Shown piece after piece: positions 16,246-26,072 of a DNA stretch of 46,726 nt. A model generated the notes under the pieces. That model did no database searches. It saw only the letters and a list, made by a program, of their open reading frames with translations, and was not told where the DNA came from. This DNA is from an uncultured Prevotellaceae bacterium (GTDB lineage Bacteria > Bacteroidota > Bacteroidia > Bacteroidales > Bacteroidaceae). The stretch is from positions 1-46,726 of the forward strand of contig ONGG01000036.1 in NCBI GenBank assembly GCA_900317305.1, given 5' to 3'. The number at the start of each line of letters is the position of its first letter. The first letter of the stretch is position 1. The position numbers were made by a program, and so were the translations under genes.

Positions 16246-17064
16246 TTAAGATTTTGATACTTCATGAAAGTAGTCGATTTTAATATTATTGGTGTTGCGC
16301 CTTTCGGATAAAGGGCGCTCAATCACAAACTCCACTTCCTTGAATCCGAATCGGAGGTCGTGGCTGCCCGATGGACTGTCCTCGGCCAGCACCAGCGTGC
16401 CATCGTCCTCTACATGGCGCAGGGTGGCATGGAAGAGGCGGCCGTCGGCTGTGCGGTATCGATGTTCCTCATTGCGCCGGTAGAGAGCCTCGTGATATCG
16501 TTGCCTGATGGTAGCCCATTCGTTGTCGTTGTCAAGCAGACCGAAATAGTGAGTGAGACAGTCCACTAGTTTCGCGCGCACCTCATCACGGTCGAGCGTG
16601 TGCCCTAGAATCTGCGACAGCGAGACGGGATTGGGCGCATCACTAAGGAAAACCTCTTGGTTGACATTGAGTCCTGTACCCACGATGCTGTCGCGGATGC
16701 CACCCTGATAGAGTTTGTTTTCTATCAGCGTGCCTGCCAACTTGCGGTCGTGCCAGTAGATGTCGTTGGGCCACTTGATGACGATGTGGGGCGTGTAGGC
16801 GAGGAGTGCCTCGCGCAGGGCCAGGGCATTGGCCATCGAGATAATGAACTGTGAGGCTGCAGGCACACGAAGGGGATGAAGGAGCACGCTGAACGTGAGG
16901 TTCTTGCCTGCCTCACTCTCCCAGGTGTTGGTGCCACAGCCACGCCCTGCCGTCTGACTCTCGCTCCATACGAAAGTGATGTCCTCACCCTCCGTTCTAC
17001 GGTAGTAGCGCAGGTAGCGGTTGGTGGAGTCGACCTCCTCGATGTGGATGTGCTTGATGGTCAT
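16246..17064 (-). CDS. birA: Biotin-[acetyl-CoA-carboxylase] ligase, monofunctional
   Basis: The product attaches biotin to the carboxyl-carrier lysine of biotin-dependent carboxylases through biotinyl-AMP. I chose the ATG at 17064 (MTIKHIHIEEVDSTNRYL), because the longer frame from 17094 would begin inside the rpiB-side terminator hairpin. The 272-residue protein begins directly with the catalytic domain: VDSTN, SQTAGRGCGTNTWES (biotinyl-AMP loop), KWPNDIYW with the catalytic lysine region, and GTGLNVN. There is no N-terminal helix-turn-helix, so it is the enzyme-only form and not a repressor. The C-terminal small beta domain is present. The gene is separated from the arabinose operon by a strong hairpin. 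Confidence 0.9.
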   Translation of the reverse strand: MTIKHIHIEEVDSTNRYLRYYRRTEGEDITFVWSESQTAGRGCGTNTWESEAGKNLTFSVLLHPLRVPAASQFIISMANALALREALLAYTPHIVIKWPNDIYWHDRKLAGTLIENKLYQGGIRDSIVGTGLNVNQEVFLSDAPNPVSLSQILGHTLDRDEVRAKLVDCLTHYFGLLDNDNEWATIRQRYHEALYRRNEEHRYRTADGRLFHATLRHVEDDGTLVLAEDSPSGSHDLRFGFKEVEFVIERPLSERRNTNNIKIDYFHEVSKS

Positions 17065-17093
17065 TGTTGAGAGTGGGATAGAGGATGATTTCA

Positions 17094-17141
17094 AAGAAGG
17101 CTGAAGACAGGAGGCTTATGCCAGCTGCCTTCAGCCTTCTT
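17094..17141 (-). terminator. Hairpin ending the arabinose/pentose operon
   Basis: AAGAAGGCTGAAG (17094-17106) pairs perfectly with CTTCAGCCTTCTT (17129-17141). It lies 18 bp beyond the rpiB stop on the minus strand. No long U-run follows. It fits an intrinsic terminator or 3'-end stabilising hairpin for the nine-gene operon. Confidence 0.65.
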
Positions 17142-17158
17142 ATCAGATAAGTTAAGGT

Positions 17159-17620
17159 CTAAGCTTTTGAATTGGCCTTGCCACCCACAGGTATCTTGTC
17201 GATACGTGCTTGGTGACGGCCGCCCTCAAATTCAGTGGCGAAAAATTCGTCCATGATGAGCGAGGCGGTCTGCTCGTCGATGAAGCGCCCTGGCATCACC
17301 AGTACGTTGGCGTTGTTGTGCTGGCGGATGAGATGGGCAATCTCGGGAATCCAGCACAATCCGGCACGGATAGACTGGTGCTTGTTGAGCGTCATGTTGA
17401 TACCCTCGCCACTGCCACAGATGGCAATACCGGGGAATACCTCGCCCTTCTCGATGCCTTCGGCCAACGCATGGCCAAAGTCGGAATAGTCGCACGACGC
17501 CTCGCTGTAGGTGCCGTAGTCCTTCCACTTGTAGCCGTTGTCGTCGAGATAACGCTTCACAAACTGTTTAAGTGCATAGCCAGCATGGTCGCTGGCTATG
17601 CCTATGGTCTTCACTTCCAT
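17159..17620 (-). CDS. rpiB: Ribose-5-phosphate isomerase B
   Basis: The product interconverts ribose 5-phosphate and ribulose 5-phosphate in the cytoplasmic non-oxidative pentose phosphate pathway. Its 153 residues are the usual RpiB length. The N-terminus IGIASDHAGYALK holds the conserved D-H pair. CDYSDFGHALA and the CGSGEGINMTLNK segment, with its catalytic cysteine, form the active site, and VMPGRFI is the phosphate-binding stretch. It starts 6 bp after the transketolase stop, so it is translated from the same mRNA. It is the last gene of the operon and links imported arabinose to nucleotide and glycolytic precursors. Confidence 0.93.
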   Translation of the reverse strand: MEVKTIGIASDHAGYALKQFVKRYLDDNGYKWKDYGTYSEASCDYSDFGHALAEGIEKGEVFPGIAICGSGEGINMTLNKHQSIRAGLCWIPEIAHLIRQHNNANVLVMPGRFIDEQTASLIMDEFFATEFEGGRHQARIDKIPVGGKANSKA

Positions 17621-17626
17621 GGTCTG

Positions 17627-19639
17627 TTATGCCAATAAAGCCTTCACCTGGTTGTACACGTTCTGGCCGGTATAGCCCAGCTTCTCGTCGAGTACCTTGT
17701 AAGGAGCAGAGAAGCCGAAGCTCTGCAGACCCCATACACAGCCGTCGCTGCCCACAAGACCCTCAAGGGTGACAGGCAGACCGGCAGTCATACCAAACTT
17801 CTTCTTGCCTGCGGGCAGTACACTCTCCTGATACTCCTTGCTCTGTGAGCGGAAGAGACCCTCGGAGGGAACGCTGACGACGCGCACTTTCACACCATCC
17901 TCGCGGAGCAGCTTGGCACCGGCAAGCAGGGTAGAAACCTCAGAACCGGAGGCGAGCAGAATCACATCGTAGTCGGCATCGGAGCCTGCCACGACATAGG
18001 CGCCCTTCTCAGCCTGGTTGTAGTCGTTGCCCTCGGGCAACATGTCGATGTTCTGGCGAGAGAAGATGAGAGCGGTAGGTGTCTCGGTGTTCTCCATTGC
18101 CATGCGCCAGCAGACGGTGGTCTCCTCGGCATCGGCAGGACGAACCACGAGCATGGAGTTCTTGCCGTGGTGGTTCTTCAGTTTCTCCATCAGGCGGATT
18201 TGGGCCTCCTGCTCCACGGGCTCGTGGGTAGGTCCGTCCTCACCCACACGGAAGGCATCGTGGGTCCAGATGAACTTCACGGGGAGTTCCATCAGGGCTG
18301 CCATACGTACGGCGGGCTTCATATAGTCGGAGAATACGAAGAAGGTTCCGCAGGCGGGGATGACACCACCGTGGAGGGCCATACCGATGCAGCAGCAAGC
18401 CATGGTGAGCTCGGCCACACCAGCCTGGAAGAATGCACCTGTGAAGTCGCCTTTGACCAGCGATTGGGTCTTCTTCAGGAAGCCATCGGTCTTGTCGGAG
18501 TTCGACAGGTCGGCAGAAGCACAGATCATGTTGGGCACCTGCTCGGCCAGGGCGGAGAGCACAGTGGCGCTGGCACCACGGGTGGCGGCACCGGCCTTCT
18601 GCTCAACCTTGCTCCAGTCAATCTTCGGAGCCTTGCCGCTGAACCACTCCTCAAGCTGCTTGGCCTGTACGGGGTGGCCCTTGGCCCACTCGGCCTTCTC
18701 GGCGTAGCGCTCGGCCACAATCTTCTTCAGCTCCTCACGGCGCTTGGCATACAGTTCCTCCACCTCGGGGAAAATCTGGAAGGGATTCTCGGGATCGGCA
18801 CCAAGATTCTTCATCGTGTTGACAAAGGCATCGCCACCAAGGGGAGCACCATGGGTGGCACAGTTGCTCTCATAGGAGGTGTTGTCGGCCTTGCGGGCAC
18901 CCTTGCCCATCACGCAGTGACCGATGATGAGCGATGGGCGCTCCTTCTCGGCCTGGGCCTTCTTGATGGCCTCGCGGATCTGGTCAACATCGTTGCCGTC
19001 GATCTTCTGCACATACCAACCCCATGACTCATACTTCTTGGCAGTGTCCTCACAGGTCACTACCTCGGTCTTGGTGGAGAGCTGGATGTCGTTGGCATCG
19101 TAGAACATGATGAGGTTGTCGAGACCGAGGTTACCGGCGATACGGCCAGCGCCCTGTGAGATCTCTTCCTGCACGCCACCATCCGAGATGTAGGCGTAGA
19201 TGGTCTGGTTCATCACGTTGCCCAGACGGGCCTTCAGGAACTTGGCGGCGATGGCAGCGCCCACAGCGAAGGTGTGACCTTGGCCAAGCGGACCAGAGGT
19301 GTTCTCGATGCCGCGCTCAATCTCGCGCTCGGGGTGTCCGGGAGTCACCGAACCCCATTGGCGCAGGTCCTTCAGGTCGTCGAGGGTGTATTTGCCGATG
19401 AGGGTAAGCTGGCTGTAGAGCATGGGAGCCATGTGGCCAGGGTCGAGGAAGAAGCGGTCGCGGCCCTCCCAAGCGGGATTCTCGGGATCGTAGACGAGGA
19501 ACTCGCTATACAGCGTGTTGATGAAGTCGGCTCCGCCCATGGCACCACCGGGATGGCCCGACTTTGCTTTCTCTACCATTGCGGCAGCCAAGATACGGAT
19601 GTTGTCGGCTGCCCTGTTCATTACTTTGTTGTCGTTCAT
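17627..19639 (-). CDS. tkt: Transketolase
   Basis: This thiamine-diphosphate enzyme transfers two-carbon ketol units between xylulose 5-phosphate and ribose 5-phosphate or erythrose 4-phosphate. I chose ATG 19639 (MNDNKVMNRAADNIR), because the 29 residues upstream in the longer frame are unlike any transketolase. The 670-residue product shows SGHPGGAMG, GHPEREIERGIENTSGPLGQG, the ThDP motif from YISDGGVQEE to YDANDIQ, and in the pyrimidine domain FVFSDYMKPAVRMAALM and THDAFRVGEDGPTHEPVEQ. It belongs to the arabinose operon, between the GH51 enzyme and rpiB, and receives the xylulose 5-phosphate made by AraD. Confidence 0.95.
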   Translation of the reverse strand: MNDNKVMNRAADNIRILAAAMVEKAKSGHPGGAMGGADFINTLYSEFLVYDPENPAWEGRDRFFLDPGHMAPMLYSQLTLIGKYTLDDLKDLRQWGSVTPGHPEREIERGIENTSGPLGQGHTFAVGAAIAAKFLKARLGNVMNQTIYAYISDGGVQEEISQGAGRIAGNLGLDNLIMFYDANDIQLSTKTEVVTCEDTAKKYESWGWYVQKIDGNDVDQIREAIKKAQAEKERPSLIIGHCVMGKGARKADNTSYESNCATHGAPLGGDAFVNTMKNLGADPENPFQIFPEVEELYAKRREELKKIVAERYAEKAEWAKGHPVQAKQLEEWFSGKAPKIDWSKVEQKAGAATRGASATVLSALAEQVPNMICASADLSNSDKTDGFLKKTQSLVKGDFTGAFFQAGVAELTMACCCIGMALHGGVIPACGTFFVFSDYMKPAVRMAALMELPVKFIWTHDAFRVGEDGPTHEPVEQEAQIRLMEKLKNHHGKNSMLVVRPADAEETTVCWRMAMENTETPTALIFSRQNIDMLPEGNDYNQAEKGAYVVAGSDADYDVILLASGSEVSTLLAGAKLLREDGVKVRVVSVPSEGLFRSQSKEYQESVLPAGKKKFGMTAGLPVTLEGLVGSDGCVWGLQSFGFSAPYKVLDEKLGYTGQNVYNQVKALLA

Positions 19640-19706
19640 GTTGCTGTGTTTGTTGATAATAAAGATGTTATAATTACTATTAGCGTAGCAGGTGACAGTC
19701 GTGCGT

Positions 19707-21251
19707 TCAGTTGAGTTCAAGCACAACTATCGACATGGCGGGGAGTTTCACCTCAAGTTGGTCTTTCTTCCATTTCGCATCCTTGAAGGCGACGGGCTTC
19801 ACCACGTCGGGATGGTCGAAATCGTTGAAGTCGGAGGCATTCTTGCTGGTGAGCACACGTCCGCTGACATTCCTCAACTTGCTGCCGTCGATATTGAGGC
19901 TTACAGTCTGCGGCTTGTCGAGGAGAGAGTTGGCCAGGGCAACGACGATGCTGCCGCTCTTGGTCTTGGCTGCCGAGATACTCACGGCAGGCACACCCTT
20001 GCCATTGCTGGCCGTGGTGTAGAAGCACTGCAGGTCGGAGGGCAGGAAGGTGGCCTCTTGGAAACCCTTGTACATCTCGAACACATGATAGGTGGGCGTG
20101 AGCACCATGTGGCCATTGCCTTTCTGGTCGGTGAGAATCATCGACTGGAGCACGTTCACCACCTGGGCGATGTTGGCCATGCGCACGCGGTCGGTGTACT
20201 TGTGGAAGATGTTGAGCATGAGCGAGGCCACCATGGCGTCGCGCATGGAGTTCTGCTGGTAGAGGTGTCCTGGTATGGTGCCGGGCTCCTCGTCCCACCA
20301 TGTGCCCCATTCGTCGACCATCAGTGCAATCTTCTTCTCAGGGTCGGTCTCGTCCATGATGGCGCAATGCTGGCGCACCACGTTGTCCACATCGAGGCAC
20401 TTGTCGATTGTGAGATAGTACTCCTCGGGGGTGAAGATGGTGGCCTTGCCCTTGTGATTCCAGTCCTTCACCGTGTAGTAGTGCACGGAGATGGCGTTCA
20501 TCTGCTTGCCGATGCGCTTCATGAGCGTACGTGTCCAGTTGTAGTCGTAGTCAGAGGCTCCTGAGGCAATGCGGTAGAGCTTGTTGTTGCTGTAGTCGCG
20601 AAGATAGGTGTTGAACTTGCGGAACTCGTCGCTGTAGTATTCGGGAGTCATGTTGCCTCCACAGCCCCAAGCCTCGTTGCCAATGCCGAAATACTTCACG
20701 TGCCAGGCCTTGTCGCGGCCGTTCTGGCGGCGAAGGCGGGCCATTGGGGTGTCGCCGTCGCTGGTCATGTATTCCACCCATTGGGCCATCTCCTTCACGG
20801 TGCCGCTGCCCACGTTGCCACTGATGTAGGGCTCGCAGCCGAGCATCTCGCAGAGGTTCAGGAACTCATGGGTGCCGAAGGAGTTGTCCTCGATGGTGCC
20901 GCCCCAGTTGTTGTTGCGGAGAGAGGGACGCTGCGATTTCGGGCCGATGCCGTCCATCCAGTGATAGTCGTCGGCAAAGCATCCGCCTGGCCATCTCAGT
21001 ACGGGCACCTGAAGGGCTTTCAGGGCATCAAAGACATCCTTGCGGTAGCCGTTGATGTTGGGGATGGGGGAGTTCTCGCCCACCCAGAGACCACCATAGA
21101 TGCAGGAGCCGAGGTGCTCGGCAAATTGTCCGTAGATTTCCTTGCAGATGGTTTGCTTGCCGTCATTGGCGTGAATCGTTGCAGTGGCATCCTGGGCATT
21201 CACCGTGAAGGTGAATGCTGCCAGGACAACCATTGTGAATAGTTTCTTCAT
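19707..21251 (-). CDS. Secreted alpha-L-arabinofuranosidase, GH51
   Basis: The product cleaves terminal alpha-L-arabinofuranosyl residues from arabinan or arabinoxylan fragments, releasing L-arabinose. It has 514 residues, the normal size for GH51, plus a signal peptide (FTMVVLAAFTFTVNAQ), so it acts in the periplasm or outside the cell. GQFAEHLGSCIYGG and RWPGGCFADDYHW mark the family. The acid/base residue is E193 in FGIGNEAWGCGG and the nucleophile is E314 in MVDEWGTWWD. A C-terminal beta-sandwich ends the protein. Placement inside the arabinose operon means release and catabolism of the sugar are controlled together. Confidence 0.93.
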   Translation of the reverse strand: MKKLFTMVVLAAFTFTVNAQDATATIHANDGKQTICKEIYGQFAEHLGSCIYGGLWVGENSPIPNINGYRKDVFDALKALQVPVLRWPGGCFADDYHWMDGIGPKSQRPSLRNNNWGGTIEDNSFGTHEFLNLCEMLGCEPYISGNVGSGTVKEMAQWVEYMTSDGDTPMARLRRQNGRDKAWHVKYFGIGNEAWGCGGNMTPEYYSDEFRKFNTYLRDYSNNKLYRIASGASDYDYNWTRTLMKRIGKQMNAISVHYYTVKDWNHKGKATIFTPEEYYLTIDKCLDVDNVVRQHCAIMDETDPEKKIALMVDEWGTWWDEEPGTIPGHLYQQNSMRDAMVASLMLNIFHKYTDRVRMANIAQVVNVLQSMILTDQKGNGHMVLTPTYHVFEMYKGFQEATFLPSDLQCFYTTASNGKGVPAVSISAAKTKSGSIVVALANSLLDKPQTVSLNIDGSKLRNVSGRVLTSKNASDFNDFDHPDVVKPVAFKDAKWKKDQLEVKLPAMSIVVLELN

Positions 21252-21277
21252 GTCGTTGGAATTACGTTTTCAAGAGA

Positions 21278-22870
21278 TTATTTCTTGTTTTCAACGGCAG
21301 CCTGCTCGATGGCAAGGCCTGCTTTGTAGTTCTCGATATACTTGTTGAATCCAGCCACATCCTCGGGAGTGGGCGAGATGCTCACACCCGTGTTGCCGGC
21401 AAAGACCACCTCCTCGAGATAGTCGGCCAACGACAACTTGGCGGGATTGTTCACGGCATACGAGGCCAGAAGGGCAATACCCCAGGCACCGCCCTCGCCG
21501 GCAGTCTCCATCACGGAGATGGGACTGTTGATGGCGGCAGCCAGCACGCGCTGGCCCACACCCTTGGTCTTGAACAGACCACCATGACCGGTGATGCGGT
21601 CTACCTGCACCTTCTCGTCGTTGAAAAGGATGTCGTTGCCAATCTTCAGCACGCCTACCGAGGCATACAGGTGGGCACGCATGAAGTTGGCAAGGGTGAA
21701 CTTGTCGTTGGCGGAGCGGACGAACAACGGACGGCCTTCTGCCAAGCCTGTGACGGGCTCGCCGCTGATGTAGTTGTAGCTCAGCAGACCGCCACAGTCG
21801 GCATCGCCGGTAAGGGCGTTGTTGTAGAGCTTGCCAAACACCTCGTTCATGTCGACGGGGACGCCAAGCAGTTGCTGGTACTCCTTGAACAGGTTGACCC
21901 AGGCGTTGAGGTCGGAGGTGCAGTTGTTGCAGTGAACCATGGCCACCAGACTGCCGTCGGGAGTGGTTACCATGTCGATCATCTCGTACGGACGAGAGAG
22001 TTCCTTCTCGAGCACGATCATCGAGAACGAGGAGGTGCCTGCCGATACGTTGCCCGTGCGCTGCTTCACGGCGTTGGTGGCCACCATACCGGTACCAGCG
22101 TCGCCCTCGGGAGGACAGACGGGTATACCTGCCTTCAGATGGCCGCTCACGTCGAGACGCTTGGCTCCCTCGGGAGTGAGGAAACCGGCGTTCTCACCGG
22201 CATTGAGCGATGTGGGAAGGATGTCGAGCAGTTTCCAGGAGAAACCTCTTGGAGCCACGAGCTCGTCGAACTTGCGCACCATCTCGGCATCATAGGTCTT
22301 CGTGTTGGGGTCGACGGGGATCATACCAGATGCATCGCCCACACCGAGGACGAACTGCCCGGTGACCTGCCAGTGCACATAGCCGGCAAGCGTGGTGAGG
22401 TATTTGATGTCGGCCACGTGCTCCTCGTTGTCGAGGATGGCCTCGTAGAGATGGCTGATGCTCCAACGCAACGGGATGTTGTAGTTGAAGAGTTTCGACA
22501 GTTCGGCGGCTGCCTTGCCGGTGTTGGTGTTGCGCCAAGTGCGGAAGGGCACGAGAATCTCGGCCTTGTCGTTGAAAGCCATATAGCCGTGCATCATCGC
22601 ACTGAAACCGATGGCGGCAAGGGATTCTATCTCGCAGTCATATTGGTTGAGAACGTCCTTGCGGAGGTCGGCGTAGCAGTCCTGAAGGCCATACCAGATG
22701 GCTTCCACACTATAGGTCCAGAGACCGTCTACGAGTTGGTTCTCCCACTCATGACTGCCCTGGGCAATGGGCTTGTTCTCCTCGTCGATGAGCACGGCCT
22801 TGATTCTGGTCGACCCAAATTCGATGCCGAGAATGGCTTTGCCCGATTCTATTGTCTGTTTTGCGTTCAT
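21278..22870 (-). CDS. araB: FGGY-family pentulose kinase, probable L-ribulokinase
   Basis: The product phosphorylates L-ribulose to L-ribulose 5-phosphate using ATP. It has 530 residues with both FGGY actin-like halves: [17 protein letters not shown] (phosphate 1), [14 protein letters not shown], then [12 protein letters not shown] and the C-terminal [19 protein letters not shown] and [12 protein letters not shown]. By sequence it resembles xylulokinase-like members more than classical enterobacterial AraB, and homologues in Bacteroides are often labelled xylulokinase. Its position between araA and the GH51 gene, with araD and araR in the same operon, supports ribulokinase. Substrate choice is inferred from context. 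A long hairpin lies between it and araA. Confidence 0.85.
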   Translation of the reverse strand: MNAKQTIESGKAILGIEFGSTRIKAVLIDEENKPIAQGSHEWENQLVDGLWTYSVEAIWYGLQDCYADLRKDVLNQYDCEIESLAAIGFSAMMHGYMAFNDKAEILVPFRTWRNTNTGKAAAELSKLFNYNIPLRWSISHLYEAILDNEEHVADIKYLTTLAGYVHWQVTGQFVLGVGDASGMIPVDPNTKTYDAEMVRKFDELVAPRGFSWKLLDILPTSLNAGENAGFLTPEGAKRLDVSGHLKAGIPVCPPEGDAGTGMVATNAVKQRTGNVSAGTSSFSMIVLEKELSRPYEMIDMVTTPDGSLVAMVHCNNCTSDLNAWVNLFKEYQQLLGVPVDMNEVFGKLYNNALTGDADCGGLLSYNYISGEPVTGLAEGRPLFVRSANDKFTLANFMRAHLYASVGVLKIGNDILFNDEKVQVDRITGHGGLFKTKGVGQRVLAAAINSPISVMETAGEGGAWGIALLASYAVNNPAKLSLADYLEEVVFAGNTGVSISPTPEDVAGFNKYIENYKAGLAIEQAAVENKK

Positions 22871-22898
22871 GGTCTTTGTTTTTTGCTTGAATGATATC

Positions 22899-22944
22899 CG
22901 GCCGAGACATGCGGACGAAACGTCGCGTCCGGATGTCTCGGCCG
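22899..22944 (-). repeat. Long imperfect hairpin between araA and the kinase gene
   Basis: CGGCCGAGACAT pairs with ATGTCTCGGCCG, and inside that CGGACG pairs with CGTCCG after one bulged position. No U-run follows on the minus strand, so it is more likely an mRNA processing or stabilising element that sets different levels for araA and the kinase than a terminator. Confidence 0.55.
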
Positions 22945-22954
22945 TGACGACTGC

Positions 22955-24496
22955 TTATCTCAGTGCCTTGTTAAGCATGAAGTACACCTCGTTGTTGCGA
23001 AGTTGCTGTTTGAAGCCTGAGATGGTGGTGTCTTTGTTGATGCGCACATACTCGATGTCGAGCATCTCGGCAAAATCTTCCCAGTATTCCTCGGTGATGT
23101 CATAGGAGAATGCGCTGTGGTGTGTGCCACCGGCAAGAATCCAGGCTCCTGCGCCAATCTCGAAGGTGGGTTGGGGAACCCAGAGGGCTGAGGCGACAGG
23201 AAGGTTGGGCATCGGTTTCGGCTCGATGCACTCTACCTCCTGGGAGATGAGACGGAAACGGTTGCCAAGGTCTACGACTGTGGCCTTGATGCCACGTCCT
23301 ACCTTCGAGGTGAACACGAGGCGGGCGGTCTGCTGCTTGCGGATGCCGATGCCAAGGAAGTGAACCTCGAGTTTGGGCTTGTCGGTGGCAATGAGCGGAC
23401 ATACCTCAAGCATGTGGCTCTGCAGGCACGAACTGCGGTCGCCGGCAAAGTTGAGGGTGTAGTCCTCAAGGAAGGAGCAGCCTGTGGGAAGGCCCTGCTG
23501 GATGACCCAGAGTGTGCGGTAGAGGCAGGCGGTCTTCCAGTCGCCCTCGGCACCGAAACCAATACCCTCGGCCATCAGGCGCTGCGAGGCCAGACCGGGA
23601 ATCTGGTCGAAACCAACAAAGTTGGGGTCGTTGATGTCGGCATCGCCAAGGTCATCGAAATTGGTGGTGAATGCGGTGGCACCCTCGTCCTTCAGTACGC
23701 GGCGGAGGGCGATCTCGGCCTTGGCGGCGTTCTTCACCTTCTCCCAGTATACTTCCTCACCACTCTCGTCAATCTTGATGGTATATGCTTTCTTGTATTC
23801 CTCAACCAGGGCATCGGCCTCGGCGTCGGTCACCTTCTTGAAGTACTCCATCAGCGAGGATACGGGATAATAGTCTACATGGTAGCCCAGGCGCTGCTCA
23901 AACTCCACACGGTCGCCGTCGGTCACGGCCACATTGTTCATGTTCATACCGAACATCAGGCAGCGTACGTTCTTGGCATCGGCAAGACCGGCAGCCACGC
24001 GAGCCCATACGGCAATCTTCTTCTGGGCTTCCTCGTTCTTCCAGTAGCCACAGACCACCTTGCGGGGAACACGCATGCGGGTGCAGATATGACCGAACTC
24101 GATGTCGCCGTGGGCGCTCTGGTTCAGGTTCATGAAGTCCATGTCCATGGTTTCCCAGGGAATCTCGGCGTTATACTGGGTGTGGAAGTGGAGCAGGGGC
24201 TTCTGAAGGTCTTGCAGACCCTTGATCCACATCTTGGCGGGCGAGAAGGTGTGCATCCAGGTGATGATACCGATACACTTCTCTTCGTTGTTGGCAGCCT
24301 TCATCACGGCCTCCACTTCTTTCGAGCTGTTGGCGGTGCCTTTGTATACCACTTTTACGGGGATGTTGCCACCGTCATTGAGTCCGGCCACCATTTCCTT
24401 GGAGTGTGCGTCTACCTGTACCACGGCATCGCCTCCATAGAGCAACTGTGCGCCAGTCACCCACCAAATCTCGTAATTGTCAAATGCTTTTGTCAT
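22955..24496 (-). CDS. araA: L-arabinose isomerase
   Basis: The product converts L-arabinose to L-ribulose, the first intracellular step of the pathway. It is 513 residues long, close to the usual 500. Typical segments are the N-terminal YEIWWVTGAQLLYG, GIITWMHTFSPAKMWI, FHTQYNAEIPW, MDFMNLNQSAHGD, and later AEGIGFGAEGDWKTA, GCSFLEDYTLNF and HMLEVCPLIA. Conserved Glu and His residues that bind the metal sit in these blocks, and the C-terminus contains AGGTHHSAFSYD. It is cytoplasmic. The araD stop lies 66 bp upstream and the kinase starts 84 bp downstream, with a hairpin in the gap. Confidence 0.95.
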   Translation of the reverse strand: MTKAFDNYEIWWVTGAQLLYGGDAVVQVDAHSKEMVAGLNDGGNIPVKVVYKGTANSSKEVEAVMKAANNEEKCIGIITWMHTFSPAKMWIKGLQDLQKPLLHFHTQYNAEIPWETMDMDFMNLNQSAHGDIEFGHICTRMRVPRKVVCGYWKNEEAQKKIAVWARVAAGLADAKNVRCLMFGMNMNNVAVTDGDRVEFEQRLGYHVDYYPVSSLMEYFKKVTDAEADALVEEYKKAYTIKIDESGEEVYWEKVKNAAKAEIALRRVLKDEGATAFTTNFDDLGDADINDPNFVGFDQIPGLASQRLMAEGIGFGAEGDWKTACLYRTLWVIQQGLPTGCSFLEDYTLNFAGDRSSCLQSHMLEVCPLIATDKPKLEVHFLGIGIRKQQTARLVFTSKVGRGIKATVVDLGNRFRLISQEVECIEPKPMPNLPVASALWVPQPTFEIGAGAWILAGGTHHSAFSYDITEEYWEDFAEMLDIEYVRINKDTTISGFKQQLRNNEVYFMLNKALR

Positions 24497-24562
24497 AAAG
24501 TATCGATTGTTTTTATTGTTGATTGTTTTTTATAAGGTTTTTAGGCTTTCGGAGCCTTTGGG

Positions 24563-25261
24563 CTATTTTTTCTTCTGTCCGTAGTAGGCGTTCGGACCAT
24601 GCTTGCGGCTGAAGTGCTTCTCGATGAGCAGCGGGTTCATCGTCGTGGCGGGGTTCACGCAGAACGAGACAAAGGCCATCTTGGCCACTTGCTCCATCAC
24701 TACGGCGTTGTAGACGGCGTTGTCGGGGTTCTTGCCCCAGGAGAACGGACCATGGTTCTTCACGAGCACACCGGGGGTGTGGACGGGGTTGATGTTGCCA
24801 CCCTTGATGCGGTCTACAATCACCACACCAGTCTCTTTCTCATACTCGGCCATCTGACTCTCGGTCATATCACCGGTGCAGGGAATGGCATCGTGGAAAT
24901 AGTCGGCATGGGTGGTGCCGATGTTGGGAATGTCCTTGCCTGCCTGAGCCCATGCCGTGGCATAGGTGGAGTGGGTGTGCACAATGCCGCCCAACTCGGG
25001 GAAGGCGCGGTAGAGAACGAGGTGGGTGGGGGTGTCCGACGATGGGTTGAGGTCGCCTTCTACCACCTTCCCGGTCTCCAAATCTACAACTACCATATCG
25101 GAGGCCTTCATCACATCATAGTCTACTCCGGAGGGCTTGATGACCACAAGACCTTTCTCGCGGTCGATGCCTGACACGTTGCCCCAGGTGAAAATCACGA
25201 GGTTGTGCTTCACCAGGTCGAGATTAGCTTTGAATACTTTTTCTTTTAATTCTTCTAACAT
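24563..25261 (-). CDS. araD: L-ribulose-5-phosphate 4-epimerase
   Basis: The product epimerises L-ribulose 5-phosphate to D-xylulose 5-phosphate, the last dedicated step of arabinose breakdown. I chose ATG 25261 ([16 protein letters not shown]). The open frame extends 41 codons further upstream into araR but with non-family sequence. The 232-residue protein shows [33 protein letters not shown], the zinc-ligand motif [16 protein letters not shown], a further catalytic region [13 protein letters not shown], and KNHGPFSWG. The gene starts 61 bp after araR, in the same operon. Confidence 0.95.
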   Translation of the reverse strand: MLEELKEKVFKANLDLVKHNLVIFTWGNVSGIDREKGLVVIKPSGVDYDVMKASDMVVVDLETGKVVEGDLNPSSDTPTHLVLYRAFPELGGIVHTHSTYATAWAQAGKDIPNIGTTHADYFHDAIPCTGDMTESQMAEYEKETGVVIVDRIKGGNINPVHTPGVLVKNHGPFSWGKNPDNAVYNAVVMEQVAKMAFVSFCVNPATTMNPLLIEKHFSRKHGPNAYYGQKKK

Positions 25262-25322
25262 AATGTGTTTCAGATTTTTAGTTGTTATATTGAGTGATTG
25301 CGCGTTGTCCTGGCTGGAAGGG

Positions 25323-26000
25323 TCAGAGTTTGAAACTTGAGAGAGGGGAGAACGCCTCCTTGTTGAATCGGTAGAGAGCGGCACCTCGCTTCGAGGTGAG
25401 CTTGTCGATCATCTCTGTCTTCTCGATGAAGTCAATGGCCTTGATGCGCTTGCGGAAATTGCGCTTGTCTATCTGCTCGCCAAGAACGGCCTCGTAGACA
25501 TGCTGCAACTGGGTGAGCGTGAAGTACTCGGGCAACAGGTTGAAACTCAAAGGCTCGGTGCCAATGCGCTTGCGAAGCAGGGCAACGGCTTTCCTCACCA
25601 TCTCATTGTGGTCGGAGTAGAGCTTGGGCATCTCGTCGATGCTCACCCATTCCACACCATGCTCGTCGCAGAGTTTCTGGTCGTAGTCGTTCACGTTGAT
25701 GAGCGCACAGTAGGCCACGGTGATCACACGCTCGCCTGGGTCGCGGTCGATGGCACCAAAGGCACCAACTTGCTTCATGTAGATGTCGTCGAGACCAGTG
25801 AGGGTGTAGAGCACCCTGCTGGCCGCCTCCTCCAAACTCTCGTCCTCGCCCACGAAACCACCGTAGAGCGACCATTCACCCCTCCCCGGGTCCATCTGGC
25901 GGCGCCCGATGAGAAGTTTCAACTTGTCGTGGTCGAATCCGAAAACGATGCAGTCCACGGAAACGAAGACTTTTGAGTGTTCACCATAAAATCCAGTCAT
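25323..26000 (-). CDS. araR: AraR, Nudix-domain arabinose regulator
   Basis: This 225-residue protein pairs a Nudix-hydrolase-like N-terminal domain with a C-terminal winged-helix region ([41 protein letters not shown]), the layout of NrtR-type regulators. In Bacteroides the AraR branch senses L-arabinose and represses the ara operon (from memory). The Nudix box is visibly inactivated: it starts at G48 and keeps E54 and R62, but the RE pair reads RV (62-63) and the metal-binding EE pair reads TL (66-67). It should therefore bind sugar rather than hydrolyse nucleotides. It is the third gene of the operon it probably controls, giving feedback. The probable operator is at 29040-29103. Confidence 0.88.
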   Translation of the reverse strand: MTGFYGEHSKVFVSVDCIVFGFDHDKLKLLIGRRQMDPGRGEWSLYGGFVGEDESLEEAASRVLYTLTGLDDIYMKQVGAFGAIDRDPGERVITVAYCALINVNDYDQKLCDEHGVEWVSIDEMPKLYSDHNEMVRKAVALLRKRIGTEPLSFNLLPEYFTLTQLQHVYEAVLGEQIDKRNFRKRIKAIDFIEKTEMIDKLTSKRGAALYRFNKEAFSPLSSFKL

Positions 26001-26041
26001 AAGTCGGTTTGGTTTTTTGCTTGATGAATGAGGGGATGAAG

Positions 26042-26065
26042 GCGGAGAGGCCCAAGCCTCTCCGC
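26042..26065 (-). repeat. Perfect hairpin between araP and araR
   Basis: GCGGAGAGGC pairs with GCCTCTCCGC over a CCAA loop, 7 bp beyond the araP stop. No U-run follows. It may attenuate transcription or protect the upstream message, so that regulator and enzymes are made at different levels from transporter and epimerase. Confidence 0.55.
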
Positions 26066-26072
26066 TTGTTGT

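Noticed and set aside
21584-24535. Long plus-strand open frames (436 and 391 codons) opposite the FGGY kinase and araA
   Set aside because: These are mirror frames of strongly biased codons, and the minus strand carries complete family motifs over the same bases.
25261-25384. Longer N-terminus of AraD from the upstream start
   Set aside because: The extra 41 residues overlap the araR coding end and do not resemble the family. ATG 25261 gives the normal length.
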